Below, one piece after another: positions 5,022 to 13,348 of a DNA stretch of 15,552 bases. Position 1 is the first letter of the stretch. Every line of letters starts with the position of its first letter. The position numbers were made by a program, and so were the translations under genes. The stretch is from Spirochaetaceae bacterium (GTDB lineage: Bacteria > Spirochaetota > Spirochaetia > Treponematales > Breznakiellaceae): positions 1 through 15,552 of the forward strand of contig JAIRNN010000132.1 in the NCBI GenBank assembly GCA_031257995.1, given 5' to 3'. Below the pieces are notes generated by a model. It did not search any database. It worked only from the letters and a program-made list of their open reading frames with translations, and was not told the DNA's origin.

Positions 5022-7913
5022 TTAAATCAATTTGTGATCTTTTGCCGTTTGATAAAGTGCCTTGTTCCAAAACGACAGATTCAAAAAATTACGTTTGGTA
5101 TCAAGGTCGTCAATTCTGCTTGCCCGGCTTTGCAGGCGCTTGAACGCCATTGAAATGGCGGTGTTTTTATCCACTTCGGGCGCGTCCATTTCCGCAAGCA
5201 CACAATAGTACGCGTAGAAGAAAAAGGGATCGTTGGAATCGGTGCGGGTAAACCGTTCGTTATGCATTAAATATTCCATATTGCGAATTGCTTCCGTCAT
5301 ATCCTGCTTTATGCGGCAAAGGGAGAGACTGCGGTATGCCGTTGCAAAACGAATGAGAAAATCCCTCTTGTCAAAAAAGATAAAATCAATTCCGGTGAAA
5401 CCGCTCGACCAGTCCGGTTGCTCAACAAACTGAAAAGCCGGTTCGGGAATATTTTCCATAAACACGTCCGCTTTTTTTATCACGTTTTCATAATCACCGG
5501 CAAAGTAAAACGCTTCAATTTCAAACAGTGAAAAATCAAGGTTGCTTTTTATCGGTTCTGCGGAAATAGTGCCGCCTAAGTATATTTTGCACCGGTATAT
5601 CCACGCGCTGACCGTTTGATAGGCGGCTGGTTCTGATTTTTCATCTATTTTGATCAATAAATCCTCAAATAGCGAAAGCGCTTGGGCATAATTACCGGTT
5701 TCAAACATGATACGCCCGGTAAAGAAAACGCCTCTTTTTAGCCATTCCATCCGTCCGGAAATTGATGCGGATTTTGTAGAGAGATCAATGAGCCGCTTGG
5801 CTTTTGAAATATTGCCAAACAGAAAATAAGTGCCGGAAGCGTAATATCCGCTTAGTGCAAGTTCGTCGTAGTCGCGATTTTTTTCGGCATTGTCGGTCGC
5901 AAACGCGATGTAATCCATCGCGTCAGAAAGTCTGCCGCTGGAAAGATTTACCAGTGTCATGATCCGGTAAACCCGCGAAAGCGATTCAAATTTTGGGTTG
6001 TCCTGACTAAACAGCACCGATCTTTTCGCCGCTTCCAGCGCCGCCGGCTTGTCGTTCATACCGAGCCGGTAAAGCGCGGTAATGGAACATTCCTCCGCCT
6101 GATACAGTGAAATTTGATTTTTCAGGTTTTTTCGTTTGCTTTCGATGGCGGCGAACACGTTTTTGACCTCTTTTTCATTGCCGAAAAGGAGTACTTTCAA
6201 CGTTTCAAAAATGTAACGCAGGGAAACCGCCCTGTCTTCACCACAGATACGCGCAAAATTTCCGTTTTTAATATTTTTTTTAATGCAAAGGAATGTCCCG
6301 CTTGTTACATCATTGAGGATCGAATCAAGCAACAATCTGTCATCAATGTCCTGTCCCAGCTCATGCAACGCCACTATTAAATCAAATGTGTTTTTTAATT
6401 TCCCGCTTGACACCCATGCGCATAAAAGGTTGCCGACAATATTTTGAATAAAAACAGATTTTTTTTCCAAAACATCCGAGGCAATCTTTTCAAAATCGGG
6501 AAACAGAATTTTTGGATCTTCTTCGGAACGCGCTACGCCGTACTGCTCAAGCATGAAAAAGACTCGTTCACAAAACATTGCATTTTTGCCAACTTCGTAA
6601 AAGAGGGTTTTTAGTTCGTTGTATGGAAAATACTTCCTAAAAAGGCACAGGATGTAGGCGATTTCCCACAATGGCTTTGGCAACTCAGGGACGATTTCGG
6701 CGAATTGCCGAACGGTTTCGGATGGCAGGATATTGAATATATGCTTAAAAAGATGCTGCCATTCGCCCGGCAATTTTTTGGCAATCGATGTTCCCAGTAT
6801 CGTTGCGGATGATTTTTCAGGGATCGTATTGAGAGCGGAAAAAAAGATTTTCGCCGCCTGTGTTGCCGAGTTGTGAATATCTTCAAGAATAATTACAGGA
6901 TTTTTTTTAAAATTATGGGCGGTTTTGTAATAAGCGGCCAGCAGTGTAGTAAAAAATACTTGAGCGGTTTCAAATAAATAGGGAGATATTTGTCGGCGCA
7001 AAAATTGTCGGTTAATTACGGCGCGAAGCGATAAAAGATTTTTCATTTCCACAGCGGAAACATGGGTATCTAACAGATTTTGTACCTTGTCGTTTAGCGA
7101 GGCAGGGAAGCAGGCAAGTCCCGCATTTTCTTCTCCAAAACGAATAATGAGCGGTGGAAAATCATTTTGCAGCAATTCGGCAAAAAGCTCAACGCTGTCG
7201 CTTTTTCCCGAAAAAGACGGCGCGATAATCAGGCAGTTTTCGAATTTTTTTTCTTCCAAAAGCGGAATGATTTTCTTTTTCAGGGGAAAACGGGCGGTCT
7301 GTTTTTTAACTTGCCGTATTGATTTGATCAGGACAAAACCTTCGGCGGATATTGAAGGATCTCCCTGCTCAAAATGCAGCGTTTTACCAAATTGCATAAA
7401 CTGTTCGAGATCTTCGTACAGTGAAGCGTGACACCAGATATCACTCGATAAATTTTCTCCGCCCTGATCCTTTCCCCCATTGACAGGAAAAGAACGGAAT
7501 AACATGGGCAGGTCGTCCTCAATGTTTCCCCTGAAAATTGCCGCCGTCCAGCCGTAGATATTTGCGGATACCGAGGAAGTCGCGCTTTCGATCTTTTCTA
7601 CGAGTAACAGCAGATCCAAAGCGACGGCGAGCGAGTTCTCGCTGAAGCTTACCACCATAAAACGCTGTTCCTGCCGTACCTTTGCGCCAGAAGCGGAAGC
7701 CTGTTCAGCGACGGCTTTTTCAAGAAAAGAAAAGACATCAGGCCGTGTACGTTTGATCTGCTGATGAAATTTTAACAAAAAAACAAATTCTATCATTGCT
7801 GATAAATTATCGGAAAAATCACCCCGGATAAACATATCAAAATCAATTTTCTTTAGGATAGGGGGAGGAAAACATAAAGAAGGGTCACAATGCCGCACAT
7901 GAAACAGGCGCAA
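5022..7913 (-). CDS. Large ATPase with AAA/STAND-like domain and TPR-like C-terminus
   Basis: A 963-residue protein from a TTG at 7913. About 110 residues from 35 to 145 resemble, loosely, a degenerate class III cyclase fold (FMVVSFSENSLAVALD, then NIYGWTAAIFRGNI), with no catalytic aspartates visible; this is weak. A P-loop ATPase follows: IIAPSFSGKSDS (229-240) is a Walker A with Ala for the first Gly, and VIILEDIHNS (340-349) is a Walker B. From about 530 to the end, repeated helices (ALYRLGMNDKPAALEAAKRS, SGYYASGTYFLFGNISKAKR, YAQALSLFEDLLIK) look like TPRs. The order is that of cyclase/AAA/TPR signal-transducing ATPases. The start is uncertain: no good ribosome-binding site precedes TTG, GTG (residue 6) or ATG (residue 27). 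The gene is AT-richer than the core genes and may have been acquired. It converges on the sigma factor and diverges from dnaG. No specific function can be assigned. Confidence 0.8.
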   Translation of the reverse strand: MRLFHVRHCDPSLCFPPPILKKIDFDMFIRGDFSDNLSAMIEFVFLLKFHQQIKRTRPDVFSFLEKAVAEQASASGAKVRQEQRFMVVSFSENSLAVALDLLLLVEKIESATSSVSANIYGWTAAIFRGNIEDDLPMLFRSFPVNGGKDQGGENLSSDIWCHASLYEDLEQFMQFGKTLHFEQGDPSISAEGFVLIKSIRQVKKQTARFPLKKKIIPLLEEKKFENCLIIAPSFSGKSDSVELFAELLQNDFPPLIIRFGEENAGLACFPASLNDKVQNLLDTHVSAVEMKNLLSLRAVINRQFLRRQISPYLFETAQVFFTTLLAAYYKTAHNFKKNPVIILEDIHNSATQAAKIFFSALNTIPEKSSATILGTSIAKKLPGEWQHLFKHIFNILPSETVRQFAEIVPELPKPLWEIAYILCLFRKYFPYNELKTLFYEVGKNAMFCERVFFMLEQYGVARSEEDPKILFPDFEKIASDVLEKKSVFIQNIVGNLLCAWVSSGKLKNTFDLIVALHELGQDIDDRLLLDSILNDVTSGTFLCIKKNIKNGNFARICGEDRAVSLRYIFETLKVLLFGNEKEVKNVFAAIESKRKNLKNQISLYQAEECSITALYRLGMNDKPAALEAAKRSVLFSQDNPKFESLSRVYRIMTLVNLSSGRLSDAMDYIAFATDNAEKNRDYDELALSGYYASGTYFLFGNISKAKRLIDLSTKSASISGRMEWLKRGVFFTGRIMFETGNYAQALSLFEDLLIKIDEKSEPAAYQTVSAWIYRCKIYLGGTISAEPIKSNLDFSLFEIEAFYFAGDYENVIKKADVFMENIPEPAFQFVEQPDWSSGFTGIDFIFFDKRDFLIRFATAYRSLSLCRIKQDMTEAIRNMEYLMHNERFTRTDSNDPFFFYAYYCVLAEMDAPEVDKNTAISMAFKRLQSRASRIDDLDTKRNFLNLSFWNKALYQTAKDHKLI

Positions 7914-8103
7914 CCATGTTTGTGCCCCGGGCGTGTTTTTGGCGTTACTTGTCTTTATAACAAGGATTACATAACAATGTATACAATATTATACTTAATG
8001 ATGTAAAACAGACATCGCAATTTCGGTTTGCGCGAGATTATACGCGAAATCAATTGCAATTCAGAGTTTATTGCGTTGTCAACTCAACTTTATTTAATAA
8101 TTT

Positions 8104-8151
8104 ACATCGTTATGTGTATAAAAGTATACTTTATAACGTAAATAACGATGT
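8104..8151. repeat. Compound palindrome with two alternative pairings
   Basis: ACATCGTTAT (8104-8113) pairs perfectly with ATAACGATGT (8142-8151). CGTTAT (8108-8113) can instead pair with ATAACG (8133-8138). At the centre AAAGTATACTTT (8121-8132) is a perfect 12-bp palindrome. This could be an operator array or a structured leader. Confidence 0.6.
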
Positions 8152-8223
8152 TGATCGGCTCAATTCCTCCGACAAAGTTTTTTACGGGTTCGTCCGAATT
8201 AAATCTTTAAGCACAATAATTTA

Positions 8224-8257
8224 TATTGCTATGTATGTAATTATATACATAGCAATA
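8224..8257. repeat. 34-bp near-perfect palindrome (13-8-13)
   Basis: TATTGCTATGTAT (8224-8236) and ATACATAGCAATA (8245-8257) are perfect 13-bp inverted repeats around GTAATTAT, whose core TAATTA is itself palindromic. Only one base pair of the 34 breaks symmetry. It lies about 50 bp upstream of the dnaG -35 box. A dimeric repressor operator, a terminator for upstream transcripts, or a recombination site are all possible. Confidence 0.65.
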
Positions 8258-8311
8258 AATTGCTAATGGGTTTTCGCTTGTTTTATGAAAAATATGATGA
8301 ATGGGGGTTGA

Positions 8312-8340
8312 TTGGTACGCGCCTTATTTTCTGCTATAAT
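8312..8340 (+). promoter_or_regulatory. dnaG promoter, predicted leaderless
   Basis: TTGGTA (8312-8317) and a perfect TATAAT (8335-8340) are spaced by 17 bp. The ATG at 8348 begins eight bases after the -10 box, so transcription should start at or within a base of the start codon. The region before the ATG has no ribosome-binding site. Confidence 0.75.
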
Positions 8341-8347
8341 GGAAGTC

Positions 8348-10159
8348 ATGCCTCGTATTTCTGAATCGACTGTCCGGGAAGTCAACGAGCGTATGGACGC
8401 TCTGGCCATAGTGGGGGATTATGTGCGGCTTGAGAACCGGGGCGGGCGTTTTTGGGGGCTCTGTCCGTTTCACCACGAGAAGACGGCTTCGTTTACCGTC
8501 GATCCCGACAAGAAGTTTTACCATTGTTTCGGCTGCGGAGAGGGGGGCGGTATCGTCAACTTCGTGATGAACATCGACAAGCTCTCGTATCCTGAAGCCA
8601 TCGAACTGATCGCGCGAAAGAGCGGGGTCGAGATCATCTACGATACAATGGATGGGGAGTCGATTGCGGAGGAACGAAAACACGGCGATGCCTTAAAAGA
8701 CCTTTACGAGCGGGTGGCGAAAAGTTATCACTATATCCTGACTGAAAAGCCCCTGGGGGAAGCGGCGCGGGCCTATCTCGCGGGACGGGGGATGAGCGGG
8801 GCGATGATCAAGCGATTCAACCTGGGTTACGCGCCGCCAGACCGCCGCTGGCTCTTTGATTTTCTCACTCATAAAGGTTATTCGGAGAATTTTCTTGCCG
8901 AGAGCGGGTTATTTGGAAAAAAGTATACATCGTTATCTTTTTTCTCAGGAAGACTTATGTTTCCGATCCATAACCGCGAGGGAAAAACGGTGGCGTTTGG
9001 CGGGCGGCTTCTTGCGGGCGAGGGGCCTAAGTATGTGAACTCGTCCGAGTCGGCGATTTTCAAGAAACGCGACAATCTTTTCGCACTGGATTTCGCGCTA
9101 CCTGAAATCAGACGGACAAAGGAGGTTTTTCTGGTCGAGGGGTACATGGATGTGATAGCGATGCACGAAGCGGGCATAACCAATACGGTTGCGCCGCTGG
9201 GAACGGCGTTTACCGAAGATCAGGCGAAACTGCTCCGCCGTTACGCTGACCGGGCCCTGCTTTTTTTCGATACGGACGATGCCGGGCAGAAGGCGATAGA
9301 GAAGGGGATTATGACCTGTACCGGAGCCGGACTGGACTGCCGAGTGGTCATGGCCGGGGGGCTGAATGCGGGAACAGACGAAAAACAGAAAGATCCTGCG
9401 GAAATTTTGCAAAAAAAAGGGGCAGAGTACTTGAAAAAAATAATAAGATGTGGTATACTTCCTTTGCATTTTTTGATCGTGAGGAGCCGTACCCTATATG
9501 ATATCTCAGACCCCGGCGGGAAACAAAAGGCGATAGTGTCCTTGTTCCCCTATATTAAAATAATTGAATCTGAGCTTGCGCGGTCAGACGCTCTTCTCGC
9601 GGCAGCGGACGCTTTTCTATGTGACAGCATGGCGTTGTCGCGTGATTACCGGGCGTGGCTTTCGGGCGCGCCGGCCGCTTTTTCACCGAAAGGGAAAAAC
9701 GTTACGCCGGTTCGCCTTACTGAGGAGCTTTTTTTGCTTATGACGGTTGTTGCCAACCGGGAAAGTCATCCTGAATTTCTTGCCAAGCTAAGGGGGGCTC
9801 TGTCTATCGAAGAGATTAACGATGTAAACGCGAAGGAACTTTATATCGCCATTGAGGAATGGCTGCGCGGCGGGGAGGCCGAAGGGATAGCCGGTATTTT
9901 TTCCTATATACGGCTTGAGCCTTTACGTTCTTTTGCCATGCAAAAATGCGGCGGGGAAGAGTTTGCCTTTGATGCTGAGCGGCTTTTTACGGAAAGTTTG
10001 CACAACTTGCGGAAAGAGCGCCTCGAGGCGCGCCGAAAACAGATTGTCCAGAAACTGAGGTTGCTGGGAAACAACGCCGTAAAGGAAACGGAGGAATTGC
10101 TTGAGGATAAGATGTACATCGACCGGGAATTACAGCGGGAACTGGGGGTAAAAAAGTAA
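8348..10159 (+). CDS. dnaG: DNA primase
   Basis: DnaG makes the RNA primers for replication, working with the replicative helicase. From the ATG at 8348 it has 603 residues, a normal length. The CHC2 zinc-binding domain is at 39-63 (C39, H42, C60, C63, in CPFHHEKTASF and YHCFGCGEGG). The catalytic core follows, with TOPRIM motifs VEGYMDV (263-269) and FDTDDAGQKA (307-316). The C-terminal 170 residues would be the helicase-binding part. TTG at 8312 and ATG at 8339 are in frame, but both overlap the promoter boxes, so 8348 is preferred. The stop shares one base with the rpoD start (TAATG), implying coupled translation. A near-consensus promoter lies inside the gene at 9431-9459. Confidence 0.97.
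   Translation: MPRISESTVREVNERMDALAIVGDYVRLENRGGRFWGLCPFHHEKTASFTVDPDKKFYHCFGCGEGGGIVNFVMNIDKLSYPEAIELIARKSGVEIIYDTMDGESIAEERKHGDALKDLYERVAKSYHYILTEKPLGEAARAYLAGRGMSGAMIKRFNLGYAPPDRRWLFDFLTHKGYSENFLAESGLFGKKYTSLSFFSGRLMFPIHNREGKTVAFGGRLLAGEGPKYVNSSESAIFKKRDNLFALDFALPEIRRTKEVFLVEGYMDVIAMHEAGITNTVAPLGTAFTEDQAKLLRRYADRALLFFDTDDAGQKAIEKGIMTCTGAGLDCRVVMAGGLNAGTDEKQKDPAEILQKKGAEYLKKIIRCGILPLHFLIVRSRTLYDISDPGGKQKAIVSLFPYIKIIESELARSDALLAAADAFLCDSMALSRDYRAWLSGAPAAFSPKGKNVTPVRLTEELFLLMTVVANRESHPEFLAKLRGALSIEEINDVNAKELYIAIEEWLRGGEAEGIAGIFSYIRLEPLRSFAMQKCGGEEFAFDAERLFTESLHNLRKERLEARRKQIVQKLRLLGNNAVKETEELLEDKMYIDRELQRELGVKK
9431..9459 (+). promoter_or_regulatory. Internal promoter within dnaG, likely for rpoD
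   Basis: TTGAAA (9431-9436) and TATACT (9454-9459) have a 17-bp spacer, and TG at 9451-9452 gives an extended -10 (TGGTATACT). Transcription would start near 9466, about 690 bases upstream of rpoD. In E. coli an rpoD promoter also lies inside dnaG. Confidence 0.55.
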
Positions 10160-11994
10160 TGGGTAACGATACTATACAGGCCGAATCTGCCGCGCAACTT
10201 GCAGGCGATGGACCGATAAACCCTGCGGAAACGGTTACGGCAGGCGAGTCTGTTGTAGCCGATGAAACTGCGGCTGTTTTGGAAGCGGCAGTGGCGAAGG
10301 TGCTTGAGATTGCCGATGGGAAAAAGACGCTCTCCTACGACGACCTCACCGACGTGCTGCCCGAAGAGATTGCCGCGACCGATAAAATAGAAACTCTTTT
10401 CTCGATACTTGCCCGGCACGATATTCATTTGACCGAGGAAGACACGGTGGAAGAGTCCTCCGGCCGCAAGAAAAACGGACAGAAAGAAAAGGCGCGGCTT
10501 GTCTACAGCGAAAAAGACGCGCCGATGGATGATCCGATCAAGCTCTACCTCCGCGAGATAGGCCGGGAACATCTTTTGACCGCCGACCAGGAGATCGAAC
10601 TTTCCAAGGAAATGGAAGACGGGGAAAATATCATCAAGGATGTTATCCAAAAATCGGGGCTACTGATCACCGAATTCTATCGGATAGCGCAGAAGGCATT
10701 TTCCAAGAAGGACCCGCGCGAGCTTGCGCTGACCAAGAAGGAACTCACCGAGTATCTTGCCGAGCGCCGACGGCTCAATACCTGTTACCGGGAGGTGTTG
10801 CGGACGATAGGGCCCGATCTCAAAGCCTACATGGATTCCAAGCGGCATTTCATCAACCGGGGGCTTAATTTTCTTGAGGATCGCGGGATGCAGAATCTCA
10901 GGCAAAAACTGTTTGGAATGCTGGCCGAAACCGAGATACATCCCGATGAGATCTATGATTTTTCCGAGAAATTCGTTTTCATTGAAAAAAAAATCAGACG
11001 GTATGAACGGGAACAGGACAAGATCGAGAAGCGTTTACGTGTCGAGTCGGCGCGGGAGTTGCGCGCTTTGGGCCGCGGTCTCACGAACAAGGATGAAAAG
11101 GAACGCATTGAGGAGCGTCTGGGGCTTTCCGCCGATGAGATTAAGGAAAAGATTCAGCACATCCAGCTTACGCAGAAAAAACTCCGTCAGTACGAGATCG
11201 AGTTCGAGGAGCCGATCCAGCGGATCAAAGAGCTTTCCAAAGAGATTAAGCGCGGGCGGGTGATGATGAAGGACGCGAAAGACCGGCTCATCACGGCAAA
11301 CCTGCGCCTTGTCGTGTCTATTGCCAAGAAGTACACCAACCGGGGGCTGCATTTTTTCGACCTCGTACAGGAGGGGAATATCGGGCTTATCAAGGCGGTA
11401 GAGAAGTTTGAATACCAGAAGGGTTTTAAGTTTTCCACTTACGCGACGTGGTGGATACGGCAGGCGATCACCCGCTCGATTTCCGATCAGGCGCGGACGA
11501 TCCGGGTGCCGGTTCACATGATCGAGCAGATCAACAAGGTGGTGCGGGAATCCCGGCAGTTGTTGCAGACGCTGGGCCGCGACCCGACCGACGAGGAGAT
11601 TGCCGAAAAGCTCGGCTGGACGGCGGCGCGGGTCAAGATCGTGAAGAACGTCGCCCGCGAGCCTATCTCGCTGGAGACACCGATTGGCGAGGAAGAAGAT
11701 TCCTCTCTGGGCGAGTTTATCGAGGACAAGGACGTGGAGAATCCGGCAAACAGGACGGCGTTCACGCTGTTGCAGGAGCAGCTTTTCGGTGTGCTCTCGA
11801 CATTGCCGCCCCGCGAGCAGGAGGTGCTGAAGATGCGTTTTGGCCTGGACGACGGTTACTCGCTCACGCTTGAGGAGGTCGGGCTCTACTTTAACGTAAC
11901 GCGGGAACGTATCAGGCAGATTGAGGCGAAGGCTCTGCGCCGGCTTCGCCACCCGCGAAGAAGCAATCAAATTAAGGATTATTTGGATAGATAG
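10159..11994 (+). CDS. rpoD: Housekeeping RNA polymerase sigma factor RpoD
   Basis: A 611-residue primary sigma factor. Region 1.1 covers about 45-95 (LSYDDLTDVLPEE), region 1.2 about 123-156 (DDPIKLYLREIGREHLLT), and a long non-conserved helical insert spans 157-370. Region 2 is at 375-451, with DLVQEGNIGLIKAVEKF (401-417) and the -10 reader FSTYATWWIRQAITRS (425-440). Region 3 spans 452-525 and region 4 spans 535-608, with the -35-binding helix-turn-helix LTLEEVGLYFNVTRERIRQI. The start overlaps the dnaG stop by one base, and a GGGGGT about ten bases upstream may aid initiation. The following gene's ribosome-binding site abuts its stop. As the sole group 1 factor here it should read the TTGa/TATAAT-like promoters seen in the window. 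Confidence 0.98.
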   Translation: MGNDTIQAESAAQLAGDGPINPAETVTAGESVVADETAAVLEAAVAKVLEIADGKKTLSYDDLTDVLPEEIAATDKIETLFSILARHDIHLTEEDTVEESSGRKKNGQKEKARLVYSEKDAPMDDPIKLYLREIGREHLLTADQEIELSKEMEDGENIIKDVIQKSGLLITEFYRIAQKAFSKKDPRELALTKKELTEYLAERRRLNTCYREVLRTIGPDLKAYMDSKRHFINRGLNFLEDRGMQNLRQKLFGMLAETEIHPDEIYDFSEKFVFIEKKIRRYEREQDKIEKRLRVESARELRALGRGLTNKDEKERIEERLGLSADEIKEKIQHIQLTQKKLRQYEIEFEEPIQRIKELSKEIKRGRVMMKDAKDRLITANLRLVVSIAKKYTNRGLHFFDLVQEGNIGLIKAVEKFEYQKGFKFSTYATWWIRQAITRSISDQARTIRVPVHMIEQINKVVRESRQLLQTLGRDPTDEEIAEKLGWTAARVKIVKNVAREPISLETPIGEEEDSSLGEFIEDKDVENPANRTAFTLLQEQLFGVLSTLPPREQEVLKMRFGLDDGYSLTLEEVGLYFNVTRERIRQIEAKALRRLRHPRRSNQIKDYLDR

Positions 11995-12003
11995 GAGGAT
12001 GGG

Positions 12004-12843
12004 GTGTTAGTAGAAGCAACGTTTGAAAAACTGCGGGATTTGCAGGACATTCTTTCGGAAAAGATCGAGCTTGAGCAAGAGATCGACCGTGTTCCCAAGA
12101 TGTTTACCGCTCAGAACGAGTTGATCGTGCGGCTCAAGAAGTCGTTTATCGAGAAGAACCAGGATTACGAGGCGGCGAAGGTCGCCGAGGCGGAGTTCCG
12201 CGAGATGCTGGCCCAGGCGGAGGCGGCGCGTGAGGAGGCCGAAAGGAAGATGGACAACATCAGTACGCAGCGCGAATACGAGGCTCTTGACCACGAGATT
12301 CGCGAGGCATCCGAGCGCGAAGCCCAGTACCGGAAAGACCTTCAGCAGGAAGAACGCCGTATCGCCGGGCTGGACGAACAGATGAAGCAGAGCGAAGCGT
12401 TTATCGAACAGCAGGAGGCGGAGCTGAACGAACGCCGCGCCCAGACCGAGGCGGAGATGATGGAAAAGAAGCGGCGGGTCGAATCCCTTCAAAAGAGGGA
12501 AGAGGCGCTTACCGGAGATATGGACAAGGAATTGCTCTTCAAGTTCGACCGCATCATCCGCAACAAGAAGGGGAGGGGCATCGTCTCCGTCCGGGGCGGG
12601 GTCTGTACGGGCTGTCACATGATTCTGCCCGCCCAGTTTGCCAACGATGTGCGCGAGGGGAAGGAAATCGTCTTTTGCCCCTATTGTTCGCGTATTCTCT
12701 ACCATGAGGAGGCATCCGAGGACGAGGTAATCATCTTTGATACCGAAAGCGTGGGGAGTCTTGCCGATCTCGATGATCTGGACGAGGAAAAAGACGATGA
12801 CGATGAAGACGAGGAGGAAGCAACCGCTCACTTTGAAGACTAG
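12004..12843 (+). CDS. C4-type zinc-ribbon coiled-coil protein (COG1579-like)
   Basis: A 279-residue protein from GTG at 12004. AGGAGG (11993-11998), beginning within the rpoD stop codon and five bases before the GTG, sets the start. Residues 5-170 are highly charged and helical, forming a long coiled coil. A zinc ribbon follows with CTGC (201-204) and CPYC (225-228), in the context RGGVCTGCHMILP and IVFCPYCSRILYH. This architecture matches the zf-RING_7/COG1579 family of putative nucleic-acid-binding proteins. The C-terminal 20 residues are a strongly acidic tail (EEKDDDDEDEEE). It is the third gene of the dnaG-rpoD transcript and precedes rnpB. Molecular function is unproven in the family. 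Confidence 0.9.
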   Translation: MLVEATFEKLRDLQDILSEKIELEQEIDRVPKMFTAQNELIVRLKKSFIEKNQDYEAAKVAEAEFREMLAQAEAAREEAERKMDNISTQREYEALDHEIREASEREAQYRKDLQQEERRIAGLDEQMKQSEAFIEQQEAELNERRAQTEAEMMEKKRRVESLQKREEALTGDMDKELLFKFDRIIRNKKGRGIVSVRGGVCTGCHMILPAQFANDVREGKEIVFCPYCSRILYHEEASEDEVIIFDTESVGSLADLDDLDEEKDDDDEDEEEATAHFED

Positions 12844-12905
12844 CGGTTTGAAAGGGATAGTCGCGAACTAAACGAACTTCATAAACTTGTGCTTTGTTAT
12901 TGTGG

Positions 12906-12934
12906 TTTATTCGCGGCTTTTAGAAGGTTATAGT
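12906..12934 (+). promoter_or_regulatory. Candidate rnpB promoter
   Basis: TATAGT (12929-12934) has a weak TTTATT -35 (12906-12911) at a 17-bp spacing. Start would fall near 12940, at the 5' strand of the P1 helix of the RNase P RNA. Confidence 0.5.
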
Positions 12935-12937
12935 GTA

Positions 12938-13339
12938 CGATGAATCGGGTTGCCGCCCGGCCGTGTAAAAATGGCCGGGAGGAAAGTCCGGGCTCCGCAG
13001 GGCATGATGCCGGCTAACGGCCGGGGGCTGTTCGCGTAAGCGGGCGGTTACAGAGAGCGTAACAGAAAAGATACCGCCCGGTTGCGCGGCTCTTGTCCGC
13101 TTCGGGGTAAGGGTGAAATGGCGGTGTAAGAGACCACCTCTGCGGCAGCGATGCCGCAGGTGACAAGCCTCATCAGGAGTAAAGTTAAACAGCGCGTTGG
13201 GCGGCCCGTCCGGTACGCGCGGGTAGACTGCCGGTACGTTGTCCGCAAGGGCGGCGATAGACAGATGGTAACCGCAAGGCATCTTTCCTGTTTAACAGGT
13301 AAAGGTGTTTTGAACAGAACCCGGCTTACAGATTCATCG
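12938..13339 (+). ncRNA. rnpB: RNase P RNA (bacterial class A)
   Basis: This is the catalytic RNA that trims the 5' leader of pre-tRNAs. The universal P4 strand GAGGAAAGTCCGGGCTCC is at 12979-12996 and its partner AGAACCCGGCTTACAG at 13316-13331. Other hallmarks are ACAGAAAAGATACCGCC (13060-13076), GGTAAGGGTGAAATGG (from about 13106) with TAAGAGACCACC after it, and ATAGACAGATGG (from about 13257). P1 closes the molecule: CGATGAATC (12938-12946) pairs with GATTCATCG (13331-13339), giving about 400 nt, typical of type A. Exact ends are inferred from P1. It lies between the zinc-ribbon gene and a GC-rich repeat field; a stem at 13349-13361 or 13393-13408 may terminate it. Confidence 0.97.
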
Positions 13340-13348
13340 TTTACCCCG

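Larger units (their letters stand above)
7914..8347. other. AT-rich divergent intergenic region packed with palindromes
   Basis: This spacer separates the minus-strand ATPase gene from dnaG and is far richer in A+T than the flanking genes. It contains AATTGCAATT (8052-8061), a compound palindrome (8104-8151), a 34-bp palindrome (8224-8257) and the dnaG promoter. On the minus strand TATAAT occurs at 7993-7988 and 8042-8037, but neither has a good -35 at 16-18 bp. A 70-codon open frame from 8054 (TTG) runs through the palindromes, has no ribosome-binding site and is not called. Confidence 0.75.

Noticed and set aside
8054..8266. 70-codon open frame in the AT-rich spacer
   Set aside because: TTG start, no ribosome-binding site, and the peptide is a translation of the palindromes.
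7914..8347. Replication origin
   Set aside because: The region is AT-rich and palindromic, but no DnaA boxes of the TTATCCACA type were seen and there is no dnaA or dnaN nearby.
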